Position numbers and translations under genes: made by a program
The notes under the pieces: generated by a model
What the model saw: the letters and a program-made list of their open reading frames with translations, nothing else
The model's database searches: none
What the model was told of the DNA's origin: nothing
Assembly: GCA_933228675.1 (NCBI GenBank)
Contig: OW121743.1
Location: forward strand, 94,179,998 to 94,243,997
Length of the DNA: 64,000 nucleotides
Source: Stomorhina lunata
Lineage: Eukaryota; Arthropoda; Insecta; Diptera; Rhiniidae
Direction of reading: 5' to 3'
Part shown: one piece after another, positions 12,249 through 24,094 of the stretch
Numbering within the stretch: position 1 is the first letter of the stretch
How the letters are laid out: the number at the start of each line of letters is the position of its first letter

Positions 12249-13637
12249 TAGAGCTTTCAATAGAAAAGTTGAAGGTGGATAAGTTTTCTATGAAAAAGTT
12301 GTCGGTGGGATAAGTTTTCTATCGAAAAGTTGTCGGTGGGATAAGTTTTCTATAGAAAAGTTGTCGGTGGGATAAATTTTCTATAGAAAAGTTGTCGGTG
12401 GGAAGAGTTTTCTATAGAAAAGTTGTCGGTGGGATAAGTTTTCTATAGAAAAGTTGTCGGTGGGATAAGTTTTCTATGGAGAAGTTGTCGGTGGGATAAG
12501 TTTTCTATAGAAAAGTTGTCGGTGGGATAAGTTTTCTATAGAAAAGTTGTCGGTGGGATAAGTTTTCTATAGAAAAGTTGTCGGTGGGATAAGTTTTCTA
12601 TGGAGAAGTTGTCGGTGGGATAAGTTTTCTATAGAAAAGTTGTCGGTGGGATAAGTTTTCTATAGAAAAGTTGTCGGTGGGATAAGTTTTCTATAGAAAA
12701 GTTGTCGGTGGGATAAGTTTTCTATAGAAAAGTTGTCGGTGGGATAAGTTTTCTATAGAAAAGTTGTCGGTGGGATAAGTTTTCTATAGAAAAGTTGTCG
12801 GTGGGATAAGTTTTCTATCGAAAAGTTGTCGGTGGGATAAGTTTTCTATCGAAAAGTTGTCGGTAGGATAAGTTTTCTATCGAAAAGTTGTCGGTGGGAT
12901 AAGTTTTCTATCGAAAAGTTGTCGGTGGGATAAGTTTTCTATAGAAAAGTTGTAATTGGGATAAATTTTCTATAGAAAAGTTGTCGGTGGGAAGAGTTTT
13001 CTATAGAAAAGTTGTCGGTGGGATAAGTTTTCTATAGAAAAGTTGTCGGTGGGATAAGTTTTCTATAGAAAAGTTGTCGGTGGGATAAGTTTTCTATAGA
13101 AAAGTTGTCGGTGGGATAAGTTTTCTATAGAAAAGTTGTCGGTGGGATAAGTTTTCTATAGAAAAGTTGTCGGTGGGATAAGTTTTCTATGGAGAAGTTG
13201 TCGGTGGGATAAGTTTTCTATAGAAAAGTTGTCGGTGGGATAAGTTTTCTATAGAAAAGTTGTCGGTGGGATAAGTTTTCTATAGAAAAGTTGTCGGTGG
13301 GATAAGTTTTCTATAGAAAAGTTGTCGGTGGGATAAGTTTTCTATAGAAAAGTTGTCGGTGGGATAAGTTTTCTATAGAAAAGTTGTCGGTGGGATAAGT
13401 TTTCTACAGAAAAGTTGTCGGTGGGATAAGATATGAGTTGTCTTAAGAAAAGTTATTGGTAGGATAAATTTTCTATAGAAAAGTTGTTGGTGGGATGATT
13501 TTCTATAGAAGAGATATCGGTGCGAAGATTTTTGTTCAGAAAAGTTATCGGTGAAATGGGTTTTCTTTAGAAAAGTTGTCCGTAAAACAAGTTTTCATTA
13601 AAAGAGTTGTCGGTGGGATGAGTTTTGTTAAGAAAAG
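12249..13637 (+). repeat. 31 bp minisatellite array with TTGTCGGTGG spacer (copy 2)
   Basis: About 45 tandem units of 31 bp with the same core and TTGTCGGTGG spacer as 9.5-10.7 kb, in the same orientation. Here the variable tetramer is nearly always GATA (GGGATAAG). Rare variants mark individual units: CTATCGAAAAG, CTATGGAGAAG, GATAAATTTT and one GAAGAG. Several recur exactly 589 bases apart, so part of the array is a 19-unit higher-order repeat. The last six or so units (after about 13,425) are decayed. Confidence 0.97.
12319..13500 (+). repeat. 589 bp (19-unit) higher-order repeat
   Basis: Three independent variant markers recur at a spacing of exactly 589 = 19 x 31 bases. CTATCG is at 12,319 and 12,908; the combination GATAAATTTT followed by a GAAGAG unit is at 12,371 and 12,960; CTATGGAG is at 12,598 and 13,187. 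A further CTATGGAG at 12,474 lacks its expected partner at 13,063, consistent with later conversion or a post-duplication change. The outer limits are approximate. Confidence 0.8.
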
Positions 13638-15244
13638 TATTTTGTTTTGTAAAATTTCTTTATGAATTTAAAAAAGATTCTGTTTTTAATAGCTAGTTAC
13701 TTTATTACATCAGCATTGGAATATTATTTTAGCGGATTTATATTTAATTTTAGTGAGCAAGTGTAAAGTTTTACGATGAGCACCAGGACACATCAAAAGC
13801 ATTTAAATAGACTCATACATGAATTTTAGCTTATCTATTATCCAAAACAAATATTTAATAGCATACAACGGGATATACATATTTGTAAAACGGATTGAAA
13901 CACCTGAATTGAATTTTAATTCTGTATTCAAAAATCTGAATGTATATATATGTGTTGTCTACATAAGTGTGAATTGACTACAAAAATTTCATATATATGT
14001 CTGTTACATGTTTTTCATATACACGTATGCAAATGAAAGTGTCACGTACGTGTTTTTCAATGATTTCAATCTGCATAAAAACAATAAACAAAATTTTCAG
14101 ATGTGTTTCGGAAAAGTTCCCTATAACTCTTTTTATAGACATTCACACTAACTTAATTAAAATTGAAGTAATGTAATAATAGAAAAAAAGTATTTAAATG
14201 TCATAACCAGTTTTACTAAAAGAGTTATTAAGAGTTACCGAAAAAAGCTATAGCTAACCACAATACAGGTTGTTGAAATAAAGTCAATAACTTGTTGAAA
14301 GTTTATCAATTTAAATGATGGGTATGTATAAGTTTTAAGCACAAGTTCATGTCAGCATTTATATGTACATATGTATGTTTAAGTATGTTATTTTATACAC
14401 GCTTTTGTACACTCCTGGGAAATATAATGAACAACTTTCAAAATATTGATTTTTATTTTGACACGAGAAAAACAAAAAAACTTTATTATTAGTAGTTTTG
14501 AAGTTATGTCTCTATTAGTTTTTTCTTTTCTTTACTTTTCTAAATTATTAGCAAATTATTTTTGATGACTAATCATTGTCAACTTGCTGGCAAAGTGTCA
14601 TTAACTTTGTCTGTCTAGTTGGATCTTTATTTCTATCTTTAATAGTATACAAAATCATAACTTTTTCGAGCATTTTTTAAGGGGTTATAAAAGGTGTCCT
14701 TAAGCATGAGTGGGAAAAAAACTTTTAATAACTTAATAAAATGCTTTTGCTTTGAAAAACATAAGTGTGTGTATGTGAAAAGTAAAGCGTATATTAATTT
14801 ACTTAGTCATTGATTTTAATGACAATATTACTTGAACTTTAAGAGCAATCGATATTTGTAACTCTTATGATGTTGTTATAGAAATACATCTTAAAGAACA
14901 ACATATAAATAGAACTTAAAATTCAGTTGTTGCACAGTGTTTTTATTAAAATTTTGTAATAGAAAAAGAACATTGGGTATTTTTAAAATTAATAAAACGG
15001 CCCTTAGGTAGATTAATGACACGTAAGTTGAGGCATACAAAAATTTCGAATTCTGATGATCAGAAGCTCGCCATTGAGATCGACATTCTAAATATTATTG
15101 TTATTCAATTATAGATACACCTAATATACCTTATCACCAGGAGTAGGCAGCCCATACCACCAGCAGCCGATAATTTTTTTTTTTAATTTTCGTAAATAAC
15201 ACGATCATTACTAAAACTCGTTAAAATTAGTATTAAAATCATTC
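13638..15244. other. A/T-rich non-coding spacer
   Basis: Non-repetitive sequence without a credible gene. A slightly richer segment at about 15,060-15,170 precedes the next array and includes TTATCACCAGGAGTAGG, a word that reappears in similar form at about 52,540, again just before an array. It could be a remnant of a mobile element, but I cannot define its ends. Confidence 0.6.
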
Positions 15245-17250
15245 AGTTGGAAAAAAATTTTATTGAAAAATTTTTATTAAAAAAAATATTTTATAGCAAA
15301 ATAAAAAAAAAAAAATTTATGGAAAAATTTTTGATAAAAAAATATAGAATATTTTTATTAAAAAAGTTTTCTATAGAAAAATTTTTGATAAAAAAAATTT
15401 CTATAGAAAAATTTTTGATAAAAAAATTTTCAATAGAAAAATTTTTGATGAAAAAAATTTCTATAGAAAAATTTTTGATAAAAGATTTTCTATAGAAAAA
15501 TTTTTGATAAAAAATTGTCTATAGAAAAATTTTTGATAAAAAAATCTTCTATAGAAAAATTTTTGATACAAAAATTTTCTATAGAAAAATTTTTGTTAAA
15601 AAAATTTTCTATACCTAAATTTTTGATAAAAAAAATTTCTATAGAAACACTTTTGATAAAAAAATTTTATATAAAAAAATGTTTGATAACAAAATTTTCC
15701 ATAGAAACATTTTTGATAAAAAAAATTTATATGAAAAAATTTTTGATAAAAAAATTTTATATAGAACAATGTTAGATAAAAAAATTTTCTATAGAAAAAT
15801 TTTTGATAAAATTAAAAAAAAAATGTTATAGAAAAATTTTTGATATAGAAAAATTTTTGATAAAGAAATATAGAAAAATTTTTGATTAAAAAAATTTTTG
15901 ATAAAAAAATTTTATATAGAAAAATTTTTAATAAAAACATTTTCTATAGAAAAATTTTTGATAAAAAAATTTTCTATAGAAAAGTTTTTGATATAAAAAT
16001 TTTCTATAGAAAAATTTTTGATAAAAAAAATTTTTATAGAAAAATTTTTGACAAAAAAATGCAGAAAAATCTTTGATAAAAAAATTTTCTATAATTTTCT
16101 ATAAAATATTTTTGATAAAAAAATTTTCTATAGAAAAATATTTGATAAAAAATTTTATAAAGAACAATGTTTGATAAAAAAATTTTCTATAGAAAAATTT
16201 TTGATAAAAAAAATTTTCTATAGAAAAATTTTTGAAAATTAGTATTAAAATCATTCAGTTGGAAAAAAATTTTATTGAAAAATTTTTATTAAAAAAAATA
16301 TTTTATAGAAAAATTAAAAAAAAAAACTTATGGAAAAATTTTTGATAAAAAAATATAGAATATTTTTATTAAAAAAGTTTTCTATAGAAAAATTTTTGAT
16401 AAAAAAAATTTCTATAGAAAAATTTTTGATAAAAAATTTTCAATAGAAAAATTTTTGATGAAAAAAATTTCTATAGAAAAATTTTTGATAAAAGATTTTC
16501 TATAGAAAAATTTTTGATAAAAAAATTTTCTATAGAAAAATGATACAAAAATTTTCTATAGAAAAATTTTTGATAAAAAAATTTTCTATACCTAAATTTT
16601 TGATAAAAAAAATTTCTATAGAAACACTTTTGATAAAAAAATTTTATATAGAAAAATGTTTGATAACAAAATTTTCCATAGAAACATTTTTGATAAAAAA
16701 AATTTATATGAAAAAATTTTTGATAAAAAAATTTTATATAGAACAATGTTAGATAAAAAAATTTTCTATAGAAAAATTTTTGATAAAAAAATTTTCTATA
16801 GAATAATTTTTGATATAAAAATTTTCTATAGAAAAATTTTTGATATAAAAATTTTCTATAGAAAAATTTTTGATAAAAAAATTTTCTATAGAAAAATTTT
16901 TGATAAAAAAATTTTCTATAGAAAAATTTTTGATATAAAAATTTTCTATAGAAAAATTTTTGATAAAAAAATTTTTTATAGAAAAATTTTTGACAAAAAT
17001 ATGTAGAAAAATCTTTGATAAAAAAATTTTCTATAATTTTCTATAAAATATTTTTGATAAAAAAATTCTCTATAGAAAAATATTTGATAAAAAATTTTAT
17101 AAAGAACAATGTTTGATAAAAAAATTTTCTATAGAAAAATTTTTGATAAAAAAATTTTCTATAGAAAAACTTTTGATAAAAAAATTTTCTATAGAAAAAT
17201 TTTTGAAAAAAAAAATTTATAGAAAAATTTTTGATAAAAAAATATAGAAA
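15223..17250. repeat. About 1,012 bp direct duplication including array flank
   Basis: The non-array sequence AAAATTAGTATTAAAATCAT at 15,223, just before the array, reappears inside the array at 16,235, an offset of 1,012. It is followed in both copies by the same ordered irregular units, including the CTATACCTAAA, GAACAATGTTAGATA and TTTGACAAAAA variants, with small deletions in the second copy. The whole left part of the locus was therefore duplicated in tandem after the array existed. Confidence 0.85.
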
Positions 17251-18135
17251 AATTTTCTATAGAAAAATTTTTGATAAAAAAATTTTCTATAGAAAAATTT
17301 TTGATAAAAAAATTTTCTATAGAAAAATTTTTGATAAAAAAATTTTCTATAGAAAAATTTTTGATAAAAAAGATTTTCTATAGAAAAATTTTTGATAAAA
17401 AAATTTTCTATAGAAAAACTTTTGATAAAAAAATTTTCTATAGAAAAACTTTTGATAAAAAAATTTTCTATAGAAAAACTTTTGATAAAAAAATTTTCTA
17501 TAGAAAAACTTTTGATAAAAAAATTTTCTATAGAAAAATTTTTGAAACAAAAAATTTTATAGAAAAATTTTTGATAAAAAAATATAGAAAAATTTTCTAT
17601 AGAAAAATTTTTGATAAAAAAATTTTCTATAGAAAAATTTTCTATAGAAAAATTTTTGATAAAAAAATTTTCTATAGAAAAATTTTTGATAACAAAATTT
17701 TCTATAGAAAAATTTTTGATAAAAAAATTTTCTATAGAAAAATTTTTGATAAAAAAATTTTCTATAGAAAAATTTTTGATAAAAAAATTTTCTATAGAAA
17801 AATTTTTGATAAAAAAATTTTCTATAGAAACAGTTTTAATAAAAAAATTTTATATAGAAAAGTTTTTGATAAAAAATTTTATATAGAACAATGTTTGTTA
17901 AAAAAAAATTATAGAAAAATTTTAGAAAAAAAAATTTTATAGAAAAATTTTTTGATAAAGAAAAATATAGAAAATTTTTGATAAAAAAATGTTCTATACA
18001 AAAATTTTTGGTAAAAAATTTTTGAAAAAAAAAATTTATAGAAAAATTTTTGATAAAAAAATATAGAAAAATTTTTGATAAAAAAATATAGAAAAATTTT
18101 TGATAAAAAAATTTTCTATAGAAATCTGTAGAAAA
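15245..18135 (+). repeat. 30 bp minisatellite array with TTTTTGATAAAA spacer
   Basis: About 2.9 kb of units with a strict 30 bp period in the best stretches (for example 16,800-17,000 and 17,260-17,870): TTTTCTATAGAAAA followed by ATTTTTGATAAAAAAA. The same unit on the opposite strand makes up the 34.3-36.7 kb array. Because 30 is divisible by three, long repetitive frames stay open on both strands; they encode only iterations such as KKFSIEKFLI and are not genes. The array contains a roughly 1 kb direct duplication that also copied non-array flank. Confidence 0.95.
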
Positions 18136-18423
18136 ATTTTTAATACAAATATTAAAAAAATGGAGTAGAAAACTTTTTCTTTTTAAAACGTTAGAACTAC
18201 ACATTGAAAAAAATACCCATTTTGTTCTGTTCTCTTGGCGCCGACCCATGCTTATCAACCATAGCAGCCTTTTCTTTAACTTTTCAAAGTTGGAACCTTG
18301 ACAGTTCTTTAAAGATAATTCCTATTAAAACCATAAAACTTTAGCAACAAGTGTAACTTTATTACAGTTTTTCAGATATTTCTTTACTCCTCAAGCTTCT
18401 ACGTTATGCTAACATTATATTTT
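18136..18423. other. Short non-repetitive stretch
   Basis: Transition from the 30 bp array to the dispersed repeat copy A. No feature seen. Confidence 0.5.
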
Positions 18424-19258
18424 TATACCCGCCATCAAAATGAATGGGAGATATATTGGGATTGTCATTACGTTTGTTATTGCTTTAATATTATCTGGTA
18501 AAATCAAAATTGATGTATATTCTTATATCCTTATGAAATTCTAAGACGATTGAGCGATGTCCTTCCGTCTGTCAGTCTGTCTGTGTATTGTCGGCACGAT
18601 AGGGATTGCATAGAAGGAGCTAGATCACTAAAATTTGGCAAAAATATTCTTCATTTCTTGAAAAATTTTGGTATTGAAATTTGGCAGAATTGGTTTATAT
18701 TTCACGTATAACCTTCCCCAACCCTATCGATTTATTGCTAATAAATCACAAGTTATAACAGATATGATGACAAAATATAGCAAAGAAAAGCTTTACATAA
18801 TTGTTATTCACCGTATAAAATTTCATTGAAAGCGATTCACATATATCACAGCCTAAATTGCACCTAAGATATACTAAAATGCGAATAAATTACAAGAGCT
18901 AGACGGATAAAATTTTACAAAAATATTTTCGATATGCAGAAAAAGTTTTTGTATTGAAAATATGCAAAAGCGGTTCGAACACCCCGCCCAGTAATCACAT
19001 TAATACTGATAAATTGAATATAATGGGAAACTATTTAGATATATTTAAATGTTGAACTATAAAGCTAGAGCCACCAACTTCTGTCCAAATATTTTACTAA
19101 CAATACCAACTAGCGTTACAATTTTTTTTTTAAATTTGGTCCACATTTTGAATCAGCTGCATCCTCGTAGATATATGAGATATGTTTCTAAATTTAACAC
19201 AACTTAAAGGTGGGTATATAAGATTCGGCACTGCCAAATATGATACTCTTACTTGTTT
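18424..19258 (-). mobile_element. Dispersed repeat family, copy A
   Basis: On the minus strand this copy begins AAACAAGTAAGAGTATCATA, then GGCAGTGCC and TATACCCACC. That is the same order of landmarks as the plus-strand starts of copies C and D (ACAAGTAAGAA..GTGCTATA, CGG..CCG, ATACCCTTCACC). The other end carries TATACCCGCCATC. Internal phrases on the plus strand (GAGCGATGTC, CCGTCTGTC, GATATATGAGATATGTTTC) recur in copy B at 38.7-41.7 kb in the same order. I see no coding capacity. It resembles a non-autonomous element widespread in flies, but I cannot assign a class. Confidence 0.7.
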
Positions 19259-20340
19259 CTTTTAAGACTTAAAACATTTATTTTATTACACAAAAATTAT
19301 ATTATTGAAGGCATAAGAATAAAACGTTTCTCCTTTTAAATATTTGGATTTCTGCATCGTTGATTCTGTTACCGCACCGCCATTCAATGGTTTATAAGAA
19401 AGTTGGAGGCTTGTGTGCAACATGCGAATAGCATGAGCAATAAGACGCATTTTCGAATGATTCTTTTGCTTTATGTAACTTAAGCTAAAGTTTAAGTGTG
19501 TTTTCTTTAAGAAAGAACAAAATAAAAAAAGAAAGGAAAACTTTGGATATCCGTGGTTGTGGAAGAAGATGCCAGACCTAAAGAATCAGAAAAGGTTCAA
19601 AATACACTCAAAATTATTCTGAAATTTATTGCATTATTTTAAATTTAATAAATCTTCAAGTTGTTATGGTTATTTTAACCCGTTTTCCCAGTTAAACTTT
19701 TTTCAATCTGGTAACTATTATCTCTTCCTTGCTCACTGCCTACGTTTTTCCCTTTAAAACTTGAAAGTTCTAAGAATTTAAGCAAAAGTTTTCCTTTACA
19801 CCCGCTATTTCTTAAAGTTTGATTGTATTATTTTCATTTTATTTACATTATTTTCGCTTTGGATTTGTTTTTCTTTGGCAAACAACAATTGTTTAATAGG
19901 GAGGAAATTTTTAATGATACCGGAAGCAATAAGCAAAAAAAAAATTATTTAGAAGACACTATAGAAATTTTTTGTGTAGCAAAGGTTGTGAAGTGGAGTT
20001 TTGGTGTAGTTTCTAGTTAAACAAAAATATATAAATTTAAATACAATAACGAAAAACCATTTTGGTTTTTGCAGTGCTGCTGCACTTTGAATGTATATTG
20101 TCAATTTTTGTTTTATTTTTTCGCAGTTCGATATACAAAACAAGTATTTCGATGTTTTCAGTTTATTTATTTTAACATTTAAATAGGAGCTACCGAAGGC
20201 GAAAAGGTTTGTTGAGTTTGGGATTAGATAAGAAAGCTTTTTTGGTGGTATGATTGTATTTTTTAGTTTTCATAACTCTGTAAAGGTTATTATAAATATT
20301 GGGGCAATAATTTGTGTAAAGATTGTTTCATAGCGATACA
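19259..20340. other. A/T-rich non-coding spacer
   Basis: Non-repetitive. Short overlapping frames at 19,823-20,143 are unrecognised and not proposed as genes. Confidence 0.6.
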
Positions 20341-21079
20341 TTTTCTCAAAAAAAATTAATATCAAAAATTTTCTACTAAAAATTAAATGTAAAAAAATTT
20401 TACATGGAAAATCTTTTAGAAATATATTTTGTTTTTTTAGATATCAAATATAAAAGAATTTTTCATCGAAATTTTCTGTAGAACAAATTTTACTCGAGAA
20501 GTTTCTATAGAAAAATTTTACATCTATAGAAAAATTTTACATCGAAAATATTCTACAAAAAATTTCACATTTTCTATAAAAAATTTGAAATCGAAAATCT
20601 TCTATAAAAAATTTTACATCGAAAATTGTTTAAAGAAGAATTTTATAAAGAAAATTTTCTATAGAAGAATTTTTCTAAAAAAAAAGATTTAACATTGAAA
20701 ACTTTCTATAAAAAAAATTTCACATTGAAAATTTTTCTGTAGAAAAAATTTATTTTTATATCGAAAATTTTCTTAAAAAAAATTTAATGTCGAAAATTTT
20801 TTAAAGAAAGATTTTACAACGAAAATTTTCCATAGAAAAATTCTACATCGAAAATTTTTTATAGAAAAATTTTACATTGAAAAAATTATATGTAAAAAAT
20901 TATATATAAAAAAATTTTACATCGAAAATTTTATATCATCGAAAATTTTCTTTAAAAAAATTTTCCATCCGAAAATTTTCTATAGAAAAATTTTACATCT
21001 AAAATTTTCAATAAAAAAAAAAATTTTATAGAAAAATTTAACATCTGTATATACATCGAAACTTTTTATAAAAAAATTT

Positions 21080-21315
21080 TGAAAAATTAGGTTTCATCAG
21101 GCTTGAGTTCATTTAATTTTCAAATTATTAATTTTGAAAATTAAAAAATAAATTATGGAGGAAAACTGAAAAAAATTATTTTTGAACGCGTCTAGTGGAT
21201 TGCAATTTCTGTCCCGCCACAGGACGACATCAGCACTTAGAGCCCTCGACCACAGTCGATGTGTCAAATTGCAGAGATAATCATCAATTTAACTCATTGA
21301 GTTTGATCGAACATC
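21080..21315 (-). repeat. Non-array island with tRNA-like A and B box relics
   Basis: A 235 bp island of mixed composition inside the array. On the minus strand an A-box-like TGGTCGAGGGCTCTAAG (21,252 down to 21,236) is followed about 45 bases later by a B-box-like AATTGCAATCC (21,207 to 21,197), compared with consensus TRGYNNANNGG and GGTTCGANTCC. Order and spacing fit a tRNA or tRNA-derived SINE head, but both boxes deviate and I see no full cloverleaf. I infer a decayed SINE or tRNA relic; it may simply be unrelated sequence. Confidence 0.3.
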
Positions 21316-21714
21316 ACTACGTTTACATTAAAAATTTTTTATAGAAAAATTTCATATCGTAAATTTTTTTTAGAAAAGTTTTGTACCGTAAATTTTTTAA
21401 AGAAAAATTTTACATTGGAAATCTTCTAAAGAAAAATTTTAGATTGAAAATTTTCTAAAGAAATATTTTACATTAAGAATTTTTTATAGAAAAATTTTAC
21501 ATCGAAAATCTTCTGTAGAAAAATTTAACATCGAATATTTTCTATAAAAATATTGACATCGGAAACCTTTTATAAAAAAATTTTACACTGAAAATTTTTT
21601 TATAGAAAAATTTCATTTCGTAAATTTTTTATAGAAAACTTTTACATCGACAATTTTTTAAAGAAAAACATTGAAAATTTTCTAAAGAAAAATTTTTCAA
21701 TAAGAATTTTTTAA

Positions 21715-21795
21715 AGATCATAAATTCAAAAAAAAAAAAATAATAATAATTTATGACCTGAACCTGAGCCCGACACGAACCCACGACCATCAACG
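21715..21795 (-). repeat. Short island with a B-box-like motif and T-run
   Basis: On the minus strand GGTTCGTGTCG (21,781 to 21,771) is close to the Pol III B box GGTTCGANTCC. It is followed by ATAAATT and a long T run (Pol III terminator-like). No A box lies at the expected distance upstream, where array sequence begins, so at best this is a 5'-truncated SINE or tRNA-like relic. TCATAAATT near 21,720 and AATTTATGA near 21,750 also form a small inverted repeat around the homopolymer. Confidence 0.3.
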
Positions 21796-23275
21796 AAAAA
21801 TTTTACAACGAAATTTTTCTTTAGAAAAATATTGCATTGAAAATTTCCTATAGAAAAATTTTACATCGAAAATTTTCTATAGAAGAACTTTACTAAAAAA
21901 AAAACGTTATATTGAAAATTTTCTATTTTCTTTTCTATTGAAAACTTTATTTTGAATAAAATTTACATTAAAAAGTTTCTGTAGAAAAATTTTATATTGA
22001 TAAATTTTACATCGAAAATTTTCTATAGAAAACATTTACACTGAAAATTTTGTATAGAGAAGTTTTACATCGAAAATTTTCTATAGAGAAGTTTTACTTC
22101 GAAAATATTCTATAGAAAAGTTTTACTTCGAAAATTTTCCATAGAAAAATTTTACATCGAAAATTTTCTATAGAAAAATTTCACATCGAAAATTTTACAT
22201 CGAAAATTTTCTATAGAAAAATTTTACATCGAAAATTTTCTATAGAAAAATTTTACATCGAAAATTTTCTATAGAAAAATTTTACATCGAAAATTTTCTA
22301 TAGAAAAATTTTACATCGAAAATTTTCTATAGAAAAATTTTACATCGAAAATTTTCTATAGAAAAATTTTACATCGAAAATTTTCTATAGAAAAATTTTA
22401 CATCGAAAATTTTCTATAGAAAAATTTTACATCGAAAATTTTCTATAGAAAAATTTTACATCGAAAATTTTCTATAGAAAAATTTTATATCGAAAATTTT
22501 CTATAGAAAAATTTTACATCGAAAATTTTCTATAGAAAAATTTTACATCGAAAATTTTCTATAGAAAAATTTTACATCGAAAATTTTCTATACAAAAATT
22601 TTACATAGAAAATTTTCTAAAAAAAAATTTTACATCGAAAACTTTCAATAGAAACATTTTTCATCGAAAATTTTCTGTAGAAGAATTCTTCATCGAAAAT
22701 TTTTTATCGAAAACTTTCTAAAGAAAAATTTTTTATCGAAAACTTTTCATAGAAACATTTTTTATCGAAAACTTTTTATAGACAAATTCTATAGAAAAAT
22801 TTTACATTAAAAATATTCTATAGAAAAATTTTATATCGAAAATTTTCTATAGAAAAATTTTACATAAAAAATGTTCGTTAGAAAAATTCTAAATTAAAAA
22901 TTTTCTATAGAAAAATTTTTATCGAAATTTTTATAATGAAGAATTACACATCGAAAATTTTCTATATAAAAATTTTATATCGAAAATTTTCTATATAAAA
23001 ATTTTACATGTAAATTTTCTATATAAAAATTTTGCATCGAAAATTTTCTATAGAAAAATTGTACATTGTAGCTAATCTATAGAAAAATTTTTTATCGATA
23101 ACTTTCTATAAACAAATTTTTCATCGAAAATTTTCTACAGAAAAAATTTTTATCGAAAATTTTTTTAAGGAAAAATTTTTTATCGAAAATTTTCTATAGA
23201 CAAATTTTTCATCGAAAATTTTCTATAGAAAAATTTTGCCTCGTACCTTATATCGACAAATTTTAAATAAAAAAG

Positions 23276-24094
23276 TTTTTTCTCGAAAAATTTTCTTGTA
23301 GTAGTTTTTTAATTCGCTGTAACTCTATACAATGTTTTTCTCCCGCTATTTTTTACTTATTTAAGTTATTTTGTCTACTCGACCAGTAGATAGTGAATTT
23401 AGGTTTATAACTTTGCTGACAGTTTGTTGGCAGAGTCTAGTTATTGTTAATACTAGATAAACCAAATACCAATAGCAACAATAAAAACCCATAAATTTTG
23501 TACAAAAAACGAGAATTACTATAAAATATTGTTTTAAATAAAATCAAATCACATTTAGTTTAAAATTTATTAAAATGCTTAAGGTCTCCCGCTACCGTTT
23601 GGTGCAATTTTATGGGACAATATTTTATATTTAATCTGGTGCAATTTAAATATTTGAGAAATAAAAATTTATTTGCTGTTTTATTTAATGGGTGTCTGTT
23701 GGCAAATATCTTTGAAGTGTGAAACTGTTGTTGTTGACGAAAGTGTGTTAATATTTTAAATTTCATTTGCTAAAGTTAAATTATTTTAAAATTGTTTCCG
23801 CTAAGCTGAAGATCTTAGAACTTACGATGTTTTCTCTGCTGTTCTTCAAACATTGGTGGGCTTGATATTTTTCTTTATAGTTTTCTATAAAAATTCTGGA
23901 TATTAATATTCTTTTTATTTTTTGGCAAACTGAAATAAAAGCTTAGAATTATTTAGCAATAAAAGTACTAAGCCATATACGATTCGTATATTTTTTGCAA
24001 ACATGCAATCCATATTTTGTGGTTGAACGCGTAGTTTTAGTTCAAATAAATATAAAGGTACTCAAGGATTAAAATTTTGCACAAATGCATTTAA
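23276..24094. other. Non-coding spacer between inverted arrays
   Basis: Non-repetitive sequence forming the loop between the two inverted TTTTACATCGAAAA arrays. A 68-codon minus-strand frame (23,560-23,766) has no recognisable feature. Confidence 0.6.

Larger units (their letters stand above)
20345..23275 (+). repeat. 29 bp minisatellite array with TTTTACATCGAAAA spacer, interrupted twice
   Basis: Units of 29 bp: TTTTCTATAGAAAA followed by ATTTTACATCGAAAA. The core at about 22,140-22,610 has around sixteen nearly identical units; both edges are eroded. Two non-array islands interrupt the left part (about 21,080-21,315 and 21,715-21,795), each with tRNA-like words. The exact reverse complement of this unit forms the array at 24.1-25.1 kb, so the two flank an 0.8 kb segment as inverted arms. 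Confidence 0.95.

Noticed and set aside
21080..21315. A functional tRNA gene on the minus strand
   Set aside because: A- and B-box-like words are degenerate and I could not form an acceptor stem or anticodon arm; kept only as a possible relic.
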